A DNA stretch of 64,000 nt, from the NCBI GenBank assembly GCA_002494645.1, contig DACE01000041.1, positions 1 through 64,000 of the forward strand, written 5' to 3'. The notes below the pieces were generated by a model. That model ran no database searches. It worked only from the letters and a program-made list of their open reading frames with translations, and was not told the origin of the DNA. This document shows positions 27,290 through 35,748 of the stretch, one piece after another; positions within the stretch are counted from its first letter, which is position 1; every line of letters starts with the position of its first letter. This stretch comes from Euryarchaeota archaeon UBA256. GTDB lineage: Archaea; Thermoplasmatota; Poseidoniia; Poseidoniales; Poseidoniaceae. Made by a program: the position numbers and the translations under genes.

Positions 27290-27787
27290 TCAACTGCTTG
27301 CTCTTGGGTCTTGTGGGCCTTCAGTGCGCTGAATCTCCACGCCGTGATTCTCAAGGTATCCGACGCCATTCTCCCCCATGAATCCTCCATCAACAATGAC
27401 AACACGGGCGATTCCAGCATGGTGGATGAGTTTGGCGCACATCATGCACGGTTCACCGGTGACGATGAGCCATGCTTTGTTGGTCGAGACACCGTTGGCT
27501 GCTGCATTGCAAATGAGATTCATTTCAGCATGATGACATCCAATTTCGACACGTGTTCCAGAGGTGATGTTCATGGTGTCGCGAAGGCATTCTTCGCCGC
27601 CACAAAGGCGCCCTCCACCACGCGGGCCGCCGTTGTAACCGTCCATGAGGACCACGTTTCGCTTCGGGTCAACCAGTAAGGCGCCAAAGGTACGTCGCGG
27701 GCAGTTGGATGCTTCAGCTAAGGCGAGGCATTGTTGAATGCGAATTGCGAGATGCTTGTCTTTCACAGGCTCACCGTCTTGGCTCAC
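27290..27787 (-). CDS. dCMP deaminase-family protein
   Basis: This 165-residue zinc deaminase of the cytidine/deoxycytidylate family converts dCMP to dUMP for thymidylate synthesis, if the substrate follows the family's main branch. The zinc site is complete: H86-A-E88 (CHHAEMNL) and P113-C114-x2-C117 (PCMMCAK). An insertion between the first strand and the HAE motif contains two extra cysteines (LCGGEECL), as in dCMP deaminases that bind a second zinc or a regulator. Its ATG overlaps the stop of folC by four bases (ATGA), so the two nucleotide/folate genes are coupled. The start at 27787 is fixed by that overlap. Confidence 0.87.
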   Translation of the reverse strand: MSQDGEPVKDKHLAIRIQQCLALAEASNCPRRTFGALLVDPKRNVVLMDGYNGGPRGGGRLCGGEECLRDTMNITSGTRVEIGCHHAEMNLICNAAANGVSTNKAWLIVTGEPCMMCAKLIHHAGIARVVIVDGGFMGENGVGYLENHGVEIQRTEGPQDPRASS

Positions 27788-29079
27788 TGTGTCGTGTTCT
27801 TTGATTGCTTCGCACCAATTTTCATGACTTCAGACCTGTCAACCCCCAGAGTTTCAATGACGTTTCCTTGCATGTAAAGAGAGCCAATGGACAGGACCAA
27901 TCCTTCGCCTTGAAGCAGGCCATAAGAGGCTTCAACAGCCTCTTTTGGGGTCTGGTAAAGAGTGATAGGAACTGGTTCAAGGGGAGCAAAAAACCTCTGC
28001 AGAAGCCCTCGGTCCACGCCTCGATAACGCCCACCCTGGGGTTCGGTGAGAAGAATGGCACGAGGCGGTAGGCCACGGCAAATCTCCAGCAACGGCGCGA
28101 GCATTTCTTTGAGGTCGGACTGCGGTGAGCAGCCAAAGATCAACACCCATTGTGCAGGCAAGACTTCACGCAGTTCCTGACAAGCACGTTTCATCCCGCT
28201 AGCGTTGTGAGCCCCTTCAAGGAGAAAGGTGATCTCTTCGTGAGAGGGGACGGCCACATAGTGCATACGAGCAGGCCAATGAAGGTCGGTCAAATCGGGC
28301 ATCCTTCGCATGGAGTCCATTACCAAATGAGGCCATACTGTTGCCGCCATTTGCTTCGCTTCTTCAAGATAGCTAAGCGTGGGGTCGATGTCAACCCAGG
28401 TGACCAAAGCAGTGTCCTGTTGTTCGCCCAAAACCATACTTCCAGCATGAGTTGCCTCATCCATAATGGCACGTACAACGTCTTCTTGGGATGGGCGACG
28501 TACAATCAAAGGAGCGCCTGGGCGAGCAATCGCAGCCTTCTCCCTTGCGATAAGCGCTAACTCCTTCCCCAAAATTTCAGTATGGTCTCGACTCAAAGAG
28601 GTCACTGCGCACACATCAGCCTTCGCAACGCGGGTTGCATCCAATCGTCCACCGAGGCCGGTCTCAAGGATGAGAACGTCAATGCTGTGCGCGTCAGCGA
28701 CGGCCATTGCAACCAGAAAGGTTGCTTCAAAGAATGTGATGCTGATGTTTTGGGCTTCTGTAGCAGCATGTACACGGGACAATGCCATGTCAAATTGTTC
28801 TGAACTCAACGGTACACCGTTCAATCTGACGCGCTCCTCAACGTCGATGAGGTGTGGTGAAGAAAACATCAAATTTGGAATATCCTCATGGCTGAGTGCA
28901 GCAGAAAGGACAGCACAAAGCGTTCCTTTCCCATTGCTCCCTGCAACGTGAAGGGTACGATAGTCAGGAGTTCGGCAACCAAGCGAGGCCAGCGCTTTCG
29001 CCGTTTGCTCAAGACCCAGTGCCATTCCACGTTCTTTGGTGGACTCAAGCCATGAACGCAAGCGAACACGGTCCACCAT
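27784..29079 (-). CDS. folC: folylpolyglutamate/dihydrofolate synthase family (Mur ligase)
   Basis: This is a 431-residue FolC-type ligase that adds glutamate to folates, or to dihydropteroate or a related archaeal cofactor. Evidence includes the P-loop HVAGSNGKGT, the segment FSSPHLIDVEERVRLNG, ETGLGGRLDATR, and LSRDHTEILG, all FolC hallmarks. The central and C-terminal domains have normal length. ATG 29079 starts near the family start; a TTG at 29124 would extend it by 15 residues. No Shine-Dalgarno decides. It is upstream of, and coupled to, the deaminase gene, which links folate and thymidylate supply. Archaea using tetrahydromethanopterin carry relatives, so the exact substrate is not certain. 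Confidence 0.87.
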   Translation of the reverse strand: MVDRVRLRSWLESTKERGMALGLEQTAKALASLGCRTPDYRTLHVAGSNGKGTLCAVLSAALSHEDIPNLMFSSPHLIDVEERVRLNGVPLSSEQFDMALSRVHAATEAQNISITFFEATFLVAMAVADAHSIDVLILETGLGGRLDATRVAKADVCAVTSLSRDHTEILGKELALIAREKAAIARPGAPLIVRRPSQEDVVRAIMDEATHAGSMVLGEQQDTALVTWVDIDPTLSYLEEAKQMAATVWPHLVMDSMRRMPDLTDLHWPARMHYVAVPSHEEITFLLEGAHNASGMKRACQELREVLPAQWVLIFGCSPQSDLKEMLAPLLEICRGLPPRAILLTEPQGGRYRGVDRGLLQRFFAPLEPVPITLYQTPKEAVEASYGLLQGEGLVLSIGSLYMQGNVIETLGVDRSEVMKIGAKQSKNTTQ

Positions 29080-29177
29080 GGTCGTGGCAGGTAAGCGGGC
29101 AACATAGCCTCTTTCCCCCGTCAATCATGCTTCATCTGAACGCGAGGCTGATATGAGATGGATGATTGGCATCACTC

Positions 29178-31367
29178 ATGAGCGATGATGGTGGTGCGGC
29201 GGTTGAGCCTCCTGTGTCCAAGCGCTTCGCCGAAGTTGAGGACGAACTTCGCAAGGAAGACGGAATTCTCTCGCTGATGCAGGACCAATGGATTGGCATG
29301 ACCGGCATGGCTGGTATGTTCATCGCCACCATTGCACTCGCCATGTACATTCGACCCTACTATGATGTGGGTGAACTGCATGCATTCGGTGCTTCAGGCG
29401 CAACCCAAGTTCGTTACGTAGCCATTGAATTGGTCGCGATTTTCGCCTTTACCGCACTCATCATTTTCCTTGCCCGTTGGGGCAAGCAATACATCATCAA
29501 ATACGGCATGATGGCTGTGTTGACATTGGCCTTACTCTACAGTACGGTGCCTTTGGCGCACATGTTTGTGCTGGATTTTGACACCCAAGAATTCGAGGTC
29601 ACAGCGACCGAACAACAGGCCGGCGACTTCCTTGGAACGTGGGGCGAAAACGGCTATATTTTGGCAGAGATCATTGAGACCACCGAGGAACCAGTGGTCA
29701 ACATCACAGCATGGGACAGTTCCAATGATTATGCATCAGCCGTATGGTCAACCGTCCACGAACACTCCATCGCCGATGGGGCCTCTCCAGTTCGTATGAC
29801 CTCGAGTTCATACGGCCTTACCTTTGCAAGCGGCTATTATGCATGGACGCTGGACTCAACGACCGGCGAGGTGACAGAATCTTACGCTTGTTGGGAAAAC
29901 GATAGCGAAGGGGAGGTCGTGGCAATTTCAAACATGATTGGCGGGTGTGCCCTTGCGGTGACCACTGATGAGGCCATGTACTTGTTCAATCCCTTCGAAG
30001 AGGTTGAACGCTTCCGCACCTTTTCCCAAGCACCCGGCGTTCTCGGCCCCGAAGCGCGCTGGCGTACACCAGGCTTCAACCTCGCCGATGGAGCAGTCCT
30101 GAGCACACTCCTGACCGAAGACCAATTGGCCTTGGTCACCCCTGCCCGTGCTGGTGTTCTCCTGCTGGAAGAAACCTCTCAAATTGGAGGGGTTGACAAC
30201 ATCACGGTTCTGTTTGAGCATGCTCCTCAGCCAAAAGCAGTCTACACCAGTGCAGACCTTGGCATTTCACCCTTCGAAGAAGACAATGCAACACTCGTTC
30301 CAGAAAACCGTCGTATGCTCCTCCTTGGCGAGAACAACGGGACCATCACCGGCATTGAATGGAATGGGAGCGAATCCAACGATAAGGCCTTTACAATTCA
30401 GGAACGAATGGCATTGGACGGACTGGTCACTTCGGTGACTTCGGTGAGCATCACTGACTTAGACGAATCAGGCTTCTCAGATTTGCTGATCGCTGATGAA
30501 GTGGAAGCACACTGGTTGTACACCACCTCACTGGTCAATCGTGCCAGCTTCGGCATTCCAGCCAATAATGTCGCCACTTTCTTTGACATCGGAGCAGAGG
30601 AAACGCATCTCGTAACGCTGTCACAAACGGACACATCATCCGTTCTCCTCCAGTCCGGTGAACTCACCCAATCCATGTTCCCCCTCTACGGGATTCAATT
30701 GCTTCTCGTCCCGACCTTGGTTGGACTGTTTGTTACCGCCGTCCTTATGATTCTCCTCTTCGTTCACAGCGAATGGTATGTGGTCAACACGACCGGTGTT
30801 CTTCTCGGGGCTGGCGTTTGTGTCATGCTCGGAGTAACCTTTGTTCCTGCCCTGGCGATGCTGTTCATGATTCTCGCTGCAATCTACGACTTCTGGGCGG
30901 TGTACAAGTCCAAACACATGCTTGATTTGGCCGATACTATGATCGGTTTGCGTTTGCCCATTCTTTTGGTCGCTCCACAAGGAACTGATTATTCGCTCAT
31001 CGAAGAAACTGAACAGGCCAAACGAACGAATGAGGCCATCATCTCCGAGGATAAAAAAGCAAGAGCCAAGCCCAAGAAGGCCAAGAAGAACAGCGAGGCC
31101 ATGTTCATGGGTTTGGGCGATGTCATCTTCCCCGGTATGCTGGTCCTCTCTGCCATGCAGTGGCTGGACCCGTCTGTGGCCTTCCCCGTAGCCATGACAA
31201 CCTTATTTGGTGGATTGATGGGTTACGTTGCCCTCATGACCTACGTCGCCCGTGGCAAGGCTCAAGCGGGCCTCCCTCTCTTGAATGGAGGAGCAATTCT
31301 GGGCTACCTTATTGGTGGGCTCATCTTCTTGGGAACAGGAATCTTTAGTTTCAACATCTCGTGGTGA
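29178..31367 (+). CDS. presenilin/SPP-family intramembrane aspartyl protease with large ectodomain
   Basis: This 729-residue protein has about nine membrane helices, as in presenilin and signal peptide peptidases. Both catalytic motifs are present: YD at Tyr570-Asp571 (AAIYDFWAVYKSKHML) and GxGD at 645-648 (MGLGDVIFPG), with Asp648 as the second catalytic residue. GLPLLN around Pro700 takes the place of the family PAL motif. Three helices come first (up to about 125). Then a hydrophilic region of about 370 residues with beta-propeller-like character is inserted before helix 4. ATG 29178 is chosen over an upstream TTG. The serS start lies just past its stop, so the genes are probably co-transcribed. 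Substrate is unknown; the inserted region may select it (inference). Confidence 0.85.
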   Translation: MSDDGGAAVEPPVSKRFAEVEDELRKEDGILSLMQDQWIGMTGMAGMFIATIALAMYIRPYYDVGELHAFGASGATQVRYVAIELVAIFAFTALIIFLARWGKQYIIKYGMMAVLTLALLYSTVPLAHMFVLDFDTQEFEVTATEQQAGDFLGTWGENGYILAEIIETTEEPVVNITAWDSSNDYASAVWSTVHEHSIADGASPVRMTSSSYGLTFASGYYAWTLDSTTGEVTESYACWENDSEGEVVAISNMIGGCALAVTTDEAMYLFNPFEEVERFRTFSQAPGVLGPEARWRTPGFNLADGAVLSTLLTEDQLALVTPARAGVLLLEETSQIGGVDNITVLFEHAPQPKAVYTSADLGISPFEEDNATLVPENRRMLLLGENNGTITGIEWNGSESNDKAFTIQERMALDGLVTSVTSVSITDLDESGFSDLLIADEVEAHWLYTTSLVNRASFGIPANNVATFFDIGAEETHLVTLSQTDTSSVLLQSGELTQSMFPLYGIQLLLVPTLVGLFVTAVLMILLFVHSEWYVVNTTGVLLGAGVCVMLGVTFVPALAMLFMILAAIYDFWAVYKSKHMLDLADTMIGLRLPILLVAPQGTDYSLIEETEQAKRTNEAIISEDKKARAKPKKAKKNSEAMFMGLGDVIFPGMLVLSAMQWLDPSVAFPVAMTTLFGGLMGYVALMTYVARGKAQAGLPLLNGGAILGYLIGGLIFLGTGIFSFNISW

Positions 31368-31372
31368 TGCCC

Positions 31373-32665
31373 ATGCTTGACATGAATCTCTTCCGTGAAC
31401 AAGCCGACCTCATCAGGGCCGACCACACCAAGCGTGGCCTTCCCCATGATAGCATTGACCGGGTGATTGAACTGGACCAGTCATGGCGTAATTTGCTTCA
31501 TGAAACCGACCAGTTGCGTCGTGAAAAGAACGAGGCGGCGCGCGGTATTGGTGCCGCCAAAAAAGCAGGTGACCACGCTGCTGCCGAGGCCATTCTTGCT
31601 CAAGTAGCCGACCTCGGCCAACGCATCAGCGCCATGGAATCTCAAACCAACGATGCGATGCAAACGCGTGACCAACTCCGCATGTCAATTCCCAACCTTC
31701 TGCACCATGACGTACCTCAAGGGGCTGACGAATCTGGCAATACCGTCCATGCTGTCCACGGTGAAAAACCAACATTTTCCTTTGAACCACGCCCACACAA
31801 TGACCTCATTGAGATGAATCGTTGGGTGGACCTCAAGCGGGCTGCAAAGATTACGGGCAGCCGTTTTTTCTTCCTCAAGGGTGACTTGGCACGATTGGAG
31901 TTTGCACTCCAGCAATATGCCGTCGAATTCCTTCGACAGCGAGAATTCACCTTCGTTCAGCCACCTGTGATGATGAACCGTCAAGCCTACGAGGGCGTGA
32001 CGGACCTTGCAGATTTTGAAACGGTGATGTACGGTATTGAGCCAGATAAATACTACATGATTGCAACATCCGAGCATCCTCTGACTGCCATGTACATGGA
32101 CGAGACCATTCCCGAAGAGCAAATGCCTCTTCGCATGGTGGGCGTCTCACAATGTTTCCGTCGAGAGGTCGGTAGCCACGGCCAATCCGACCTTGGCATT
32201 TGGCGAGTTCACCAATTCACCAAGATTGAACAGATCATCATCGCTCGTCCTGAAGATTCATGGGCGCTGCACGAAGAATTGCTCAAGAATTGCATCGATT
32301 TGTGGGACAGCCTCGGTATTCACTACGAAGTAGTAAACATCTGCACCGGTGATATGGGCACAGTAGCAGCAAAGAAGTACGACCTCGAAGCGTGGATTCC
32401 CGGCGCTCAGCAGTACAAGGAAATCGTTTCATGCTCAAATTGCACCGACTATCAGGCCAATCGCCTCAACATTCGTTACGGCCAACCCGGTCATCCCAAC
32501 CAACCCATTGTACACACTCTCAATTCAACGGCCGTTGCGACCTCACGAGCGCTCGTAGCCATCATGGAGCAATACCAACTTGAGGACGGGCGCGTTCAAG
32601 TTCCCGAAGTGCTCCAAGCCTACATGGGTGGGCAAAGCATCCTAGAACCGTGCGAATGGGGTTGA
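31373..32665 (+). CDS. serS: seryl-tRNA synthetase
   Basis: This 430-residue class II synthetase charges tRNA-Ser. It is of the common bacterial/eukaryal type rather than the rare methanogen type: MLDMNLFREQADLIR starts an N-terminal coiled-coil tRNA-binding arm (about 1-105), motif 2 reads QCFRREVGSHG, and motif 3 reads TLNSTAVATSRALVAIMEQ. The start 31373 fits the family; ATG 31367 and two GTGs just upstream are also open and overlap the protease gene. Ends at the usual KP-like PEVLQAYMGG. Confidence 0.96.
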   Translation: MLDMNLFREQADLIRADHTKRGLPHDSIDRVIELDQSWRNLLHETDQLRREKNEAARGIGAAKKAGDHAAAEAILAQVADLGQRISAMESQTNDAMQTRDQLRMSIPNLLHHDVPQGADESGNTVHAVHGEKPTFSFEPRPHNDLIEMNRWVDLKRAAKITGSRFFFLKGDLARLEFALQQYAVEFLRQREFTFVQPPVMMNRQAYEGVTDLADFETVMYGIEPDKYYMIATSEHPLTAMYMDETIPEEQMPLRMVGVSQCFRREVGSHGQSDLGIWRVHQFTKIEQIIIARPEDSWALHEELLKNCIDLWDSLGIHYEVVNICTGDMGTVAAKKYDLEAWIPGAQQYKEIVSCSNCTDYQANRLNIRYGQPGHPNQPIVHTLNSTAVATSRALVAIMEQYQLEDGRVQVPEVLQAYMGGQSILEPCEWG

Positions 32666-32669
32666 TTGA

Positions 32670-34031
32670 TTGCAGCAATATTTCAAGGCTTTTTTCGTCA
32701 TCACGCTCTTTCTGCTCGCACCGCTCTCGGGTTGTTTTGGAGAAGATGATGAGTCGGAGGTCATACCTCAACTTCTTCCTGACGAGAATACGCCTACCAC
32801 GGCACTTCGTGGCCAATACTTTACCCTTGACATGGAGAGCAATGTTCCATGGACCATCACCCGTTCCCCTGGTGCTTTCTTCATGGATGAATACGGTGTA
32901 TTGAGGGACGATATCAACATGACTCTACCCGCCAGTACTCAAAACGTAACGATGTTAATCTTGGATACCGAACGTGACACCATTGAATTGGCCGTCAGTG
33001 CGGGCGACCAGACATGGAATACCACCCTCACTCTTGAGGAAAGTTCAGAATTGATGCTCGTAGATGGCCGCCGTGCCTATCAGACCATCGACATGCTCAC
33101 CAGTTCCTACAACAACCGCTGGTGTGCCTCTGCTTCCATCCACGAGGGTGGGGCGGCATACGAGGCAGCTGCAGAAGCCATGGCGGAAGAGATGCGTGGC
33201 ATGGGCTTTGATTTTGTTGAAGTCACACGCTACGATGACGACCCCGACCAACTCAACGTCGTGGGTTATAATTACGGCCGTGTCAATCCAGACGAGTATA
33301 TCGTTATCGGCGGCCATTTCGATATCGCCTACGCCTTCACGCCGCCAAGTGGAGGAACCAACGAAGGTGCTAACGATGACACCTCAGGTTCCACCGTGTC
33401 CCTCGAGATGGCTCAAGCCTTGGCCCAGATGGAGTTTGACCATACCGTGGTTGCAGGTCTCTGGGCGTGTGAAGAAGAAGGCCTTCTCGGTACGAGGGCA
33501 TACGTCGCAAATTTGCCCGAGAACGTCTCCGTACGAGCCTACATGAATTTCGATATGGTGTCGCTCAACTATCCCATCACGCCCTTGACCGAGCCGATCG
33601 TTGGACCGGGCGGCGAAATCTTCTCTCCCACCAAATACGATTGGGACATTAGCATCGCTGGAGCCAACCAAAACAACATGGAGCGCATGATGGAGTGGGT
33701 TGGTACAACCATCGAGGACGATTTAGCCTACACGCCAACAGAAGGGAACCCCATCAACTGGCAAATCGCCGAATCCTGTGCATCCGACCACTGTTCATTC
33801 TTTTCTGAAGGTTATCCTACCTTCAATTTCTTCAGTCCAGGGGGCGACATTTCCTTCTGGCAAGAATGGCACTCACCCTCCGATACCCTCGAATTCATGA
33901 CGGCTAAAGCCGGTGGTCAAGAGGGCATGGAAAGCGGCTTCAACAGTCTTGTTTGGTCGTCGCTTGACCTGTTCATCCGTGTCGACAACGCTGAGGATTT
34001 CTACGGTAACTGGTATACTGAAGAGGCCTAA
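32670..34031 (+). CDS. M28-family zinc peptidase lipoprotein
   Basis: This 453-residue protein has a lipobox ending at Cys22 (APLSGC) and an aminopeptidase-like M28 domain. Metal ligands can be followed in order: His216 (GGHFDI), Asp236/237 (GANDDTSG), Glu268-270 (CEEEGLLG), Asp295 (NFDMVS) and His374 (SDHCSF). So it is probably an active extracellular exopeptidase tethered to the membrane, giving amino acids from dissolved protein. The start is a TTG four bases past serS; it was chosen because it gives the only good signal peptide. Residues 25-130 form an N-terminal beta domain before the catalytic part. Confidence 0.88.
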   Translation: MQQYFKAFFVITLFLLAPLSGCFGEDDESEVIPQLLPDENTPTTALRGQYFTLDMESNVPWTITRSPGAFFMDEYGVLRDDINMTLPASTQNVTMLILDTERDTIELAVSAGDQTWNTTLTLEESSELMLVDGRRAYQTIDMLTSSYNNRWCASASIHEGGAAYEAAAEAMAEEMRGMGFDFVEVTRYDDDPDQLNVVGYNYGRVNPDEYIVIGGHFDIAYAFTPPSGGTNEGANDDTSGSTVSLEMAQALAQMEFDHTVVAGLWACEEEGLLGTRAYVANLPENVSVRAYMNFDMVSLNYPITPLTEPIVGPGGEIFSPTKYDWDISIAGANQNNMERMMEWVGTTIEDDLAYTPTEGNPINWQIAESCASDHCSFFSEGYPTFNFFSPGGDISFWQEWHSPSDTLEFMTAKAGGQEGMESGFNSLVWSSLDLFIRVDNAEDFYGNWYTEEA

Positions 34032-34091
34032 GCACTGAGTTGGTCAATCACTCCATTGGGCGCACTGTGTGCAGCCACGGTCACGGATTGC

Positions 34092-34550
34092 TCAACCTTC
34101 AATTCCCGCAGGTTGAGGTTCACTGTAATTTCGTGTCACTACAAGTCCAAGCAAGGCGCCCAGCGGTGCCACCATCATCGAGAAGAGCAGTACGGGGAAG
34201 GAGACGTACAAAGGTTGCTCGGTAGCGACCAAGCGTTGCCAGGTCCAGCGTCCAACAAAGAGGTCAAAGGCGAGGTAGTGCAACCAGCCGACCAAAATCA
34301 CCTCTTCTTCTGCAAACATGTCAATCACAATGGCAGGAGTGGGCATGTCACTTCCCAAGAGAATGAAAATGTCAACGAGGTTGGGCAGCACAGCAATGGT
34401 GTAGGCGACCGCCAAGGGGGCGAGGTAAATCCATTCGTTCTTCATCAGTGCAGCGGTTCGCTCGTGGTAGGGGGCAAACCACATCATGACCCAGAAGGGG
34501 AGGATGTAGAGGCTGGAAAACCAAAATAGAAGTTCAATGAGTTCGACCAT
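34092..34550 (-). CDS. ABA4-like (DUF4281) membrane protein
   Basis: This 152-residue protein has four hydrophobic helices and the family signature HYLAFDLFVGRW, with LPNLVDIF earlier in the chain. The family includes plant ABA4, needed for neoxanthin (a carotenoid) formation; bacterial and archaeal members are uncharacterised. ATG 34550 lies just past the stop of the lipoprotein gene; a GTG at 34562 would overlap it. It is the last gene of a four-gene minus-strand operon with a thioredoxin-like lipoprotein, a small membrane protein and an MMPL exporter. A carotenoid or other isoprenoid role is possible from the plant case but not shown here. Confidence 0.75.
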   Translation of the reverse strand: MVELIELLFWFSSLYILPFWVMMWFAPYHERTAALMKNEWIYLAPLAVAYTIAVLPNLVDIFILLGSDMPTPAIVIDMFAEEEVILVGWLHYLAFDLFVGRWTWQRLVATEQPLYVSFPVLLFSMMVAPLGALLGLVVTRNYSEPQPAGIEG

Positions 34551-34554
34551 GTTA

Positions 34555-35166
34555 TCACGCACTACCGTTCATGATGTTCAAGGCTTCCTGTAAAACCGTG
34601 CTGTTGGACCAGTATGTGCGAGAGGTCCAGACCAGCCGACCGCTCTCGTCAATCACCTGAAGGGTTGGCGTGACAGGATCCTCAAAGGCCGTGTACAAGC
34701 CGATATCAGTCATGCGTCCCGTTGAGGCGTCAATGACATTGGTTGATTCGTCTGGCAACAAAATAGGCCAAGGCGTGTATTCGCTGCTGTTGTTATCGCC
34801 GTAACGGTTCGCAACTGCTTCTGATGATTCAAAGGATGCATATCGGTGAACTGAGACGATGTTGGTGGAATTAGAGATATTGCCCGCCTCCATCTCTTCT
34901 TTGATGAGACCGGTCCAATCGTGGCATCCGCTACAGCCAGCAGCGACCCAGAGCATCAATACTGGGCCGTCGAAACTATTCCTCAAGTCGTGGCGTTCAC
35001 CTTCATCGACGTCCCGGTTGAGGGTCGGTGCTGAAAAGGAGAGATTCTCCGGCGTTGAGGCGACCGTCTCTTCTTCAGCCACCATTTCGCTTGCAGGTGG
35101 CGCAGTGCACCCTGCCAGCATCAGAAGGGCTGTCATGAGGGTGACTGCTGTGTGCCCGCGAGTCAT
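34555..35166 (-). CDS. thioredoxin-fold lipoprotein with CxxC
   Basis: This 203-residue protein has a lipobox ending at Cys20 (MLAGC) and a thioredoxin-like domain with C78-S-G-C81 (WVAAGCSGCHDW) in the usual place after a hydrophobic strand (VLMLWV). Later TPTLQVIDESGRLVW resembles the cis-proline region of TlpA/peroxiredoxin-like domains. It should face outside the membrane and could exchange disulfides or bind a metal as SCO proteins do; the two cannot be told apart. ATG 35166 gives a good signal peptide; ATG 35175 is three codons longer. It sits mid-operon, 39 bases after the small membrane protein gene. Confidence 0.75.
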   Translation of the reverse strand: MTRGHTAVTLMTALLMLAGCTAPPASEMVAEEETVASTPENLSFSAPTLNRDVDEGERHDLRNSFDGPVLMLWVAAGCSGCHDWTGLIKEEMEAGNISNSTNIVSVHRYASFESSEAVANRYGDNNSSEYTPWPILLPDESTNVIDASTGRMTDIGLYTAFEDPVTPTLQVIDESGRLVWTSRTYWSNSTVLQEALNIMNGSA

Positions 35167-35205
35167 GTACTCCAACCACCTTCATCAGTATATCAAGGGC
35201 TGTTC

Positions 35206-35748
35206 TTACCAAGCAAAGTGCCATACCCAGTAGATGGCGTCCCACCAAGTACACTGGATGGAGAGCATGATGGAGCCGGCTAACACCGCTCGACTGCCAG
35301 GCAGTTCATTTCGTGTGGACCAAGCCAGCAGGCCAAAGCCCATGCTAGCTAATCCAGCAGTCCACAATACGGTGACGACAAAAACAGCTTGCAGTGTGCC
35401 GGGTTGCTGGATGTAGATGCGAGTGAGGTCGATCCAAACCAATGAGGTCAGCATGAATGCTGCGTACAAGACCATGAGGCGCTGTACACCCTTTCCGTCC
35501 TTTTCTTGCCAAGGATAGTGCAGACTCGCCACATCTTCCTCACTCCATGCGAAGAAGAAGCGATGCCACATCAACAGGTAACCGATTGCAGCGACAAACA
35601 TCCACGGTACGATGAAAGATTGCATGCTTGGTGAAACATTCCCCCAGTAGACCAGAGGGTCTGCAACAGCACCCACGCCCCGCCAATAGGACATGAGAAT
35701 GAGCGGTCCCACGATGAAGGTCGACCAAAAAACGAATCTTCGATTCAT
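35206..35748 (-). CDS. small polytopic membrane protein of unknown function
   Basis: This 180-residue protein has about five hydrophobic helices (IVPWMFVAAIGYLLMW, LMVLYAAFMLTSLVWI, FVVTVLWTAGLASMGFGLLA) and many tryptophans. I do not recognise the family. Its ATG overlaps the stop of the MMPL gene by four bases (ATGA), so translation is coupled and the two products may act in one complex. The aromatic residues WWDAIYWVWHFAW at the C-terminus are conspicuous. Confidence 0.7.
   Translation of the reverse strand: MNRRFVFWSTFIVGPLILMSYWRGVGAVADPLVYWGNVSPSMQSFIVPWMFVAAIGYLLMWHRFFFAWSEEDVASLHYPWQEKDGKGVQRLMVLYAAFMLTSLVWIDLTRIYIQQPGTLQAVFVVTVLWTAGLASMGFGLLAWSTRNELPGSRAVLAGSIMLSIQCTWWDAIYWVWHFAW

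Noticed and set aside
27215..27679. Possible plus-strand gene opposite the dCMP deaminase
   Set aside because: The minus-strand frame has the zinc motifs and couples with folC, so this is a shadow frame.
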